Source: Pyrocephalus nanus (Eukaryota > Chordata > Aves > Passeriformes > Tyrannidae). From it: a stretch of DNA of 64,000 bases. The notes beneath the pieces were generated by a model. The model saw nothing but the letters and a program-made list of their open reading frames with translations, was not told the DNA's origin and ran no database searches. The position numbers were made by a program, and so were the translations under genes. Positions 52,001-61,000 of this stretch are shown here, piece by piece; the first letter of the stretch is position 1; every line of letters starts with the position of its first letter. The stretch lies in the NCBI GenBank assembly GCA_038380795.1, contig CM076259.1:76639724-76703723 (forward strand), read 5' to 3'.

Positions 52001-55000
52001 TCTGTAGAGAATTAAAAGAAACTTCAATTTATGGCAGTACTTTCAGGATCTAATATTCTTTCTAAAATATAGTGAGATCTCAAATGCAGACTGTACATTT
52101 CTTCAGATGAATTTCATTATTAAGTGTACTGAATCTGCAAAATTCATTACACAGACAGTGGGCTGTAAAAAGTGACCAAGTTAGGCAGACAATTTCCCTC
52201 GACAAGTTTTCACAGACATAAAAGACTCTCTACTGATTTATCTGAGCTCTGTTCATAAGAGGTGCATTTGATGGACTGGATCACTTCCCTGTGATCCATG
52301 CTTGACATTTTAGAACAAGAATTTCTCTCTAGACAAATGCAAACTGCTAAGGTAACATTCAACAAAAAAAATAATCCATAAACATGGAGCAATGTTATTT
52401 TTTTTAAGGGAATATAAACTGTTAAGGCTGTTTTCCCAAACTGAGCAAGACCATAGAAGAAAAGCTATAAACTACTTACCTCTTCAGTGGTAGTTCTGAC
52501 AGCTTAGATTTGCAATTCAAAAATAACCTCAGTTTCATATTGATAACGTCCTTGAGTACCTACAGAAAAAAAAAAAAATCTCTTTAAGAAATGGTTCTTG
52601 GTAATCACCAAACCTTGAAAATAAGCCAAAGTCATCCTTGTGACATCCTGTAATTTCTCAAGTTTCAGTAGAAATCTCAAACTTTTTAATGTTCTAAATA
52701 TATCTGTCTATTAAAGGATGTTCCAAATAAAGATATGACCTTTTCTAAAACTGCATGATTTAGCACATGCTATTCTTGATAGTCAAAACGTTAATGTCTT
52801 CTCCCATTCATACTGTTTTTTGGAAGAGCAGCTGTCCCCATTTTCCAATACTCGAGTAAATATTATCACTTTCTTACATTGTGTTTTCTAGAAGATTTTA
52901 AAACACTTGAAGTTCTCTAGGTACAACACATACCTTTTATTCAATAACCTGTCTTAAAACAATTATTTTTACTCTTACTAAAATAGTTGTATACAGAAAA
53001 TTGCTGAATACAGAGAATTATTTTAATAATTAGTTAATAATCTTAAAAGTCAACAATACATTAACAATGTATTAAACCATTCAATCAACTTCAAAAATTT
53101 CAGGAAGTTAATATGTTTCTACCTTCTTTTTTTTTTTTTTTTGAGTTTCTTCTGTTTATTTCTAAAATACTAACATTCTGGATGCTGCTACATAGGAACA
53201 ATATTAGGACAATAGCTTTTTCTTATTTTTTATGAGCAATCTGTTTTGTTTAAAGCTAACAATGTCATTAATTTATTTGAAGCACTGAAAAAAACCTTTA
53301 TCAAGTTATCTTCATTTCTTTGGTTTCTGATACAGAGTTCTTATCTGGAATTATAAAGCATCTGTGTCTATATTTATGGATATTATTAGAACAGAAAGTA
53401 AGATATAAAAGCTAAGTTAAAATATGGATACCACTGGGGCTAAAATCAAAAATTATAAGGGCAAATAAATTGGGAACAAAGCAAGACAATGGTCATTGTT
53501 AAATTTCTCCTTTATTATAACTGTATTTTTTCTTTCCTCAGTTCAACCCATGGCTTACACACATTCTTTACTACAATGTTGTAACTTTACATAGCCCTAG
53601 GGACTTGTTCTATTCCTAGTTCCTCATTCTCATCCTTTGTGCCACCTGAATACCATCACTGGAAAACTACTGAACAAAAAATAAAGGCTAGGGAACAAGT
53701 GAAGAAGCAAAAAACTGGAACCCAGCATCACTTGGAAGCATAAGAAGAAAAAGTATTACATGATGGAAGTTTAAGACTATTAAAATAGAGATCCAAGTGA
53801 CTTAAATATGTATCATTCAGAATAAAAAGCATGATATAAATGAACTGGACTTTACCTTTAAACAACACAAAAACCTCATCCCATTAGCAAGAATGATACT
53901 TCAGCAATCTGTATTGATAGGTTGTTGTGTGTAGAAGGAAATGATCTTACAAAAGGCTGAGGTATCGTCCTAATTCATCAGCTGACCATGACATTAAGTA
54001 CAGTAGCAAAAAGAATAATGCCATTCTTAATTAACATTTCAAAGTAATTTAAATAGAAAATGACAAAAAAGACAATAATGCATTATTTCGGTGTTTTTCA
54101 ACAATGCAACTTCTGGAATGCTCCATTTGGTTCTGTTATTTAGGTCTTATGAGGACACCAAAAGCCAGGACAATAAAGTCAATGCATGAAAATGGCTACA
54201 AGATTGGAAAGCCTCTTACAGCATATTTGAGGAGTTCAGTCTGTTTACTTTAAATCAGAAAATTCAAAGAAGAGCATGTAAATTTAGTTCACAGAGCATT
54301 TAATGCCGTAAAAAGTGGCTGAATTATTTCAGTTTACTAGGCCTGAAAATAATTTAAGAGCAAGTTCTATTGTGCATATGCAGTCACTTTGCAAAACACT
54401 TAAGTTTCCACAACTCATCTGAAGAGCATTAACTCCCTAAACCATGATTATTCAACCAATCATATGGAATTGTCTGTGAACGTCACCATAATACGAAGCA
54501 TCTACACTGAAAACAAACTCTTATAATAGAATCTTCAACAGAACTGGCAAAATAATGAGAAGACAAATGCTTACAGCATGAATCTAAACAAAAATCCATA
54601 ATGCCAAGTCCAAGTTTAACAGTCAGGTTACTTACCCACTGGAAAAGCTCAGTAGGAGCCCTAATCTGCACTCAACCACTTGATATAATATTTAAATTAG
54701 GAATTGATTAAGAAATTATTTCTACTTCAAATACTAATTGATAAAAAAAAGTCCTATGACCCATGTTATAAAGGAAATCAAACTATATTATAAAAAGAGG
54801 ATCCTTACAGGATTCCTTTTAGTTTAGGGATGAAATAAGAGTTTCCCTCTGAGGATAGAATGAATAAAGGAAAAAAAGGCAAAAGATAACTGACAGAAAA
54901 AAAATGAAAGGATTCGATTTTTCTCTTCACGTTTTTAAATTACTGGACACCTATTGGAACAAGAAAAAAAATAAAAGGCAGACGATCCTAGAAACACGTA

Positions 55001-58000
55001 AAATCATTTTTCAGCTGTTTTTGGTGAACCATGAGATAAAACCCACACAATTCTTTGATTTTGTCCTCCATTTTAACAGAAGGAATTTCAATTTTTTTCA
55101 CATCACCTTAGAGATCACCTTCCTAACTTCAGGACTAATTAGCCATTCCATATATTCTCCTAGGAACTTATGGGTTCCAACCAAGTTATGGCAGGTATTT
55201 AAATATTTACTGTAGACAGTGACTGTGCCTTGTCTGGAAATATTTGATGCTGAAGGCTATAACAAAACTTTTGAAAAAGGGAAAACACGTTATATGGAGA
55301 GTGCTACCTGACTCACTCTGGAGAGGATATAGAGCAGTTCTTATGGTACAATCCAGTATATATTTTAAAAACAGACAGAAGCCTTTACTCAGCTCTCATT
55401 CATGCTCTAACTTATACCTTGCCTCCATCCTTAAATTGTCAGATTCTCAGACGAAGCAGTAAAGTTAGATTATAGTTTACCCATACTTATTTATACCCTT
55501 CTCAGTTTCAATTCCCCTTATCTGAGTAACTTTTTGTTGATATTTAAAAAAAAACCCACAAAATATTTCTCTGTTGAAAGTGACACAAAGTAATATAATA
55601 GCATGGTTTCACCAGAGTAAAAAAAAAAAAAATCATGATATGGACATATTCAGTGCAGACTGGGCAAGAATCACGTGTTTTGCCATGGTAGTTACTACAC
55701 AGATTTTGCACCATGAATGGTTACCAAAACAATATACTTAGCACTAATCCAATTATATTACTCAAAAGAAGAACCTTTAACTATAAATACATTCAGGTGC
55801 TTAAAGTTTATGGTATTTAAGTCACCTATATATATACAGCAAGATCATCACAAAGGCATCCATGTAAGAACTTGGAATTTGGGGCTTGCTGTATACATGT
55901 GCCTGTTTTGTCTCTACATCAGGACATGGTGGCTTTCCAGATAATTATATATATTTTTAATATATATCTTTAAAATATAAAAATATAAATAATTTTAATA
56001 TAAATTTAAAATATAAAAATTAATTTAAAATATTATTTTAAAGTATAATCTACATTTAAAAAGTTCTGATTTGTTTACTTTCAACAGCATTTTTTTATTC
56101 TCTCCTAAGGGTTGGCTTTTGAATAAAATTAGAGCTCCTGTGAATCAAGTAGGATCTGGCACAGCTGAACAGCTTGGTTCACCATGGGAGGCATTTGCCC
56201 AGCCATGCATGAGGGAATCTGTAGTGCCAGGAGGAATGGAAGATTCTGGTCTGAAATGCAATGTTCTTGACGTGATTTATACTCCTAATATGAACTTCTG
56301 GCTAAATGGAGAGTTTCCAGTCAATTTCAACATGCAAATATTTTCATTTGGTAATGCCAACTTTCATTTCAACTGAGAATGGTGAAATGAAAGATCTCAT
56401 TATAGAGAAAAGCTAGCATTTCAGTGCCTTGAAATATCAGAATTTTCACGATTTTTTTTAAAACGTTTTACTTTGCCTCACTATTATATATGAAGAGTGA
56501 GCTGATGCTTCAACATTTGATAGAAAATAGTATGAAAATGAGAGGGGGAAAAAGCAATGCAGGAATTTACAAAACTTGCATAATTACTGCAGAAAAAAGA
56601 AGATAAAAGGGGATGCCCCAAAAATCAAGTTACAGGCTTCAGAATCGTAGCAGACCATAAAGTGGAGACAAAATTTGCATTTTTATGGGAAACTATAAAG
56701 GAACCTGAGGCAGAGTGATATTCTGCAGTAGGTGAAAAAGAAAATCATTTTAGCAGCTACGTTTTTAGGACCTTTTCTCTTCAGAAGGTCAATAGCTACA
56801 CACAATGGAAGACTATCTAGATATACTTGATAGCATTAATCAACTGAGAAATACCCCTTCCAAGAGCTGAAAGGTTTATAGTCCAATCTTCTTATGATGA
56901 TATTACAGGTCAGATTTAGACCACCTCAGTTGGGTACCTTGGAAAACTAAGGTGATCTGGTTTAACAGAATGAAGCATATGCCTCTTAAGATTTTGAGAT
57001 GGGAGATTCTATTCCTCTCTATTATGTAGACAATCTCCTCCTTTCCTTCTATTGACTATAAAGAGCACTTATGGACTCACTTTTAAGAAGACTGGTGCAT
57101 GGGGCATATCAACTTTACTTGCAAATAAGGTACTCACAATGATGAATGAGGTCACCCCCAACATTTTTATATGAATTAAAATAACTACTTACATATTTAA
57201 AAGAAAAAAAATTTGTTTAGACTCTTATTATACTGTACATGGAAATTAGAACAAGTTTAGTAAAAATTAAGCTACAAATATGTAAACAAAAAGAAATTAC
57301 CACCATCTTACAATCAGTAAATGAGACATCTTCTGTGCTTCTCTTGTCAATGGATCCACAATAGCAATAACATCATAGAATGGTTCATTCTGTTGGGGGT
57401 TGACTTTTACTACGCTGTTAAAAAAGTATTAAAAATAAGTGACATGAAAACTCTAAATTGAATTTGTGGAAATGACAAACATTTTTAGGCATGAATTTGT
57501 AATATCAGAAGCACTTCAGACTTTACTATTCAAGTAGACATTTCCCTCATTTCAAGCAGTAATCATGATTGCTCTCTGTGATATCACTAGAAAAGCTAAA
57601 CGTGAACAGAAATTAAAAATTTAGCATTAATCTACATAATTCTGTACTTGTTATTGATTAGATACATTCCATACAACAAAATTAATAGAATAAACCACAG
57701 TAAAACTTGAAAAAAATGGCCTTTTTGTCACTCATCTACAGTTTCCTTCACCAAGATCTAGAACCATCAGATGAGACAAGTGCTGGCGGTGCTACAATTT
57801 AGAAAAAAAAAAAAAAAAAAGAACCAAGTAGTGGGAAAAAATGGCAACTGAGAAGCATGCAACTTGACAGGACGGATTAGCTTTATGCATTCCAGAAAAT
57901 AATTTAGTTTGATAAACTTGATTAGACTAAGTCAGGGAGACCCTACTTAAAGTACTCTAGATCTACAGGAAGGAAATGTTAGTAAACCTCACTTTAAAAA

Positions 58001-61000
58001 GGAAAAAAACAGTGTGCTGTAAATACACTAAAGGGACTATCTGAATTTGTTTTCCACAAAAGGTATGGCAGCAGCACGGTACTGACTGTTACTAGTCATT
58101 AACTAACTTTGACAAAGGTGTTAGCCTCTTAAAACAAGCTACTACTGATTTTACTCCTATTTTCAAAAATAGCCCAACAGCCCACACCAGCACAGCACAC
58201 TGGAGCACCTTTACCAGTAAAACAAGTAGGGATTCTGAAATAACATTTCAAAAATATTTAGTTTGATCACAGATCTTGTGTTACCACATGTCCTTTTAAA
58301 AAATGTACCTGTCTGCTCCAATAAGCTTGCCCCTGCTAAGCTTAATTTAAAACCAACTACTGTTAGTATCCCATTACGGAGGGGACAGGATTCACAGATG
58401 CTCATCTTGGTACTTCAGGTCTCATTCATCAACAATAACAACGAAAGGTGACAGGGCATATTCACTTTCTAAATTCAGGATTCCAAACACAAGGAGCCAA
58501 CACACAAGTAAGGACACTAAAGACACATGAGCTCCCCAGGTCTAAATCTGCTGGCTGATGACAGTCGGTTCGCTTTTCCGTAAGGAATTAGCTGCCAGTG
58601 AGCCCTATTATTTTGCATTTTAATGTAATCTAGTTGTATTAGCTATGGTCAAGAATGACACTGCTAAGCCATAAACTGTTATCCAGGTATAAGCACATGT
58701 ATATCAGTCAAGATCCACAGACATAAAAAGCTGTGCTAATTTTCCACATTAACAAAAATCATTGGGGGTTTCTTTTAGTTCTAGTCTATGAAACTCCTTC
58801 TAAAATTTCAGTAAATGTATTGACTCCAAGGTTTCTAACTCCAGATCAGCGACTTCTATTCACATTAATTGTAATTACTCTTTTTTTCAGCAAAGGATAA
58901 GATTGGAAAATCATTATGTATTACTAAATAATTTTTTAAGAAAGAGGTAAAAGTACATTATGCTATGGCAGATGAATAGGTTGTTCATCCAACCACAGAA
59001 CCAACAACTTCTTTTCAAATGGGAATGCTTACTCAAGTTTATAGAGACTTCATGTAGTCATCAGTACATTTTAATTTTAATATGAAAGTACTGTAAATGC
59101 ATTATCATGACAGACAGAACTTACCTGTGCTGCTCTTTAAGTAATTCAGCATCTTGTCTTGTCTCTCTTTTAGGCAAAGATGACAGAAGGGCATCTATTT
59201 TCATAACCAAATCACTGCCACTATATTAAATAAAGCACATACAGTTTCATTTTCATTAGAAAAGGAGTAAAACATTTAAATTTTAATATCTGTCTGCATA
59301 ATATTTAGGAAGCCTATATCCCAAACCTGGACTCTTTAAAGGAATTATCACCTCAGTATTTGCAGCTCTGAGGAATAAAACCTTTAGCATGACAATGCCC
59401 AAGAACCACTACAGCCTTAGAGCTTGTGAACTGCACACTTCTTAATTTTAAATGATGCCGAATTCGCAGAATTATAATTCAGCTGCACAGTTGTGATGTT
59501 ACAATCTGCTGACTTTTATAACTCTTTATTCCTTTTTTATTTTTTTTCAGTGTCACTAAGTCACAATATTTGTCTGAATGTTTTGCCTCCCACTACTTAT
59601 CTCCTGGATATCTAACTCCTGCTGATTTTGTTTTTCTAGTAGTGTGCCAGTCCTTCCAGATAACAGAAATGATACTCAGACCCAGAAAGCCAACAGATAT
59701 TGTAAAAATACTATAATTTTGCCCTCTTCTTTGTAAACAAACTGGATCCTTAGACTAAAAGATGCCTAGAACTCATCTCTACACTTCTTCAGTGAACTGA
59801 TGTGTGAATGTTGTCTAGCACAGTGTCAGGGCACCACATCTGCCCACACCTCTACAAAGGCTCCTTTACTAACAATTCCCGAAGACAATGCACTTTATGA
59901 CTTCAAATATTAATACTCAGATATTACCGTGGATTTAAGATGCACCATATTTTATCAAGCTCATTATTATTTTTTACAATTACTCTTACGTAAACAAAAG
60001 CTAGTAGGAGTTGTTTACAGTTATCTGCACTCTTAGTTCTAAGTACAGTGAAAGTAGAGAAAGTATTTGGAGTAATTTAGCAGAGCTGCACGCGTGATAT
60101 GAGGCGAGTTGGAGAGGATGTGATTTTTTTAACACACGGGGATCTCTTATGCCTTAACTTCATCACACATATGTGCAATGACAAAAGAGTGCACTTCTCT
60201 TGAGTAACACAGGGTGCCTTTTATTCTGCTTTGTGCTGCAACAATGAGGTAACAAAGAGGCTCTCAGAAGCAGGACGAAGTAGGCAGTTGAAACCGAAAA
60301 TACATAGTTTATATATATAGTGGAAAACTATGTTAAACAGCATAATTAGCCAAGCATAAAGGTGATACAAAATTTAGCAGGTGTGTAATTTCTTCTAGAA
60401 AACAGGGCAAGGGCTGGAGTAGATAAGTATACTAAGTCTGTCAGGGAAAGGCTAAAGAGGCCATGAAAGACAGACAAACCTGTCTACACAGAAGTACTCA
60501 AATGCTAAGTAACAGGATAGCAAATACACAGCACTCAAACATCAAACACTTTAAGTGCATGTAGAGTGTATATATATATATATATATATATAGTATGAAG
60601 AGTGCTATGACTATATATTTGAACTTTTGTTCATATTTCCCCATGCAAAAAGATGATTAATTTGTCACAGGCAACAAACAAGACAGTACATCATAAAGCC
60701 TCAAAATGCAAGAGAATTTTACCTTTTACTACTGTTTCCCATCTCTTTGACAAGAGCTTTAATCTTCTCCGCTGAGGTACTATATGTTACCTTTTCTAAC
60801 AAATCAAAGTCTTCTGCAGAGAATTCATTTTCATCTAAAGGACCCAGTACCTTAGATAGAGCAAAAAATGTTACTAAGTGTAGAACGTCGCAATACTGTT
60901 CCATTTGTAAGTAAAAATACATTAATATTTTAAATGAATGCATGATATCCATTGTGCAACCCCCACTCCCATACACCTCAATATCAGTAACTATAAAACA

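Noticed and set aside
56071..56376. 101-codon + strand open frame in the 4.8-kb UGGT2 intron
   Set aside because: No recognisable domain and no splice or promoter context. Consistent with chance.
57303..57414. Longer version of the UGGT2 [10 protein letters not shown] exon ending in VRWW
   Set aside because: It uses a GT further downstream that does not join in phase with VLKDVINMK. The GTAAGA donor at 57311 does.
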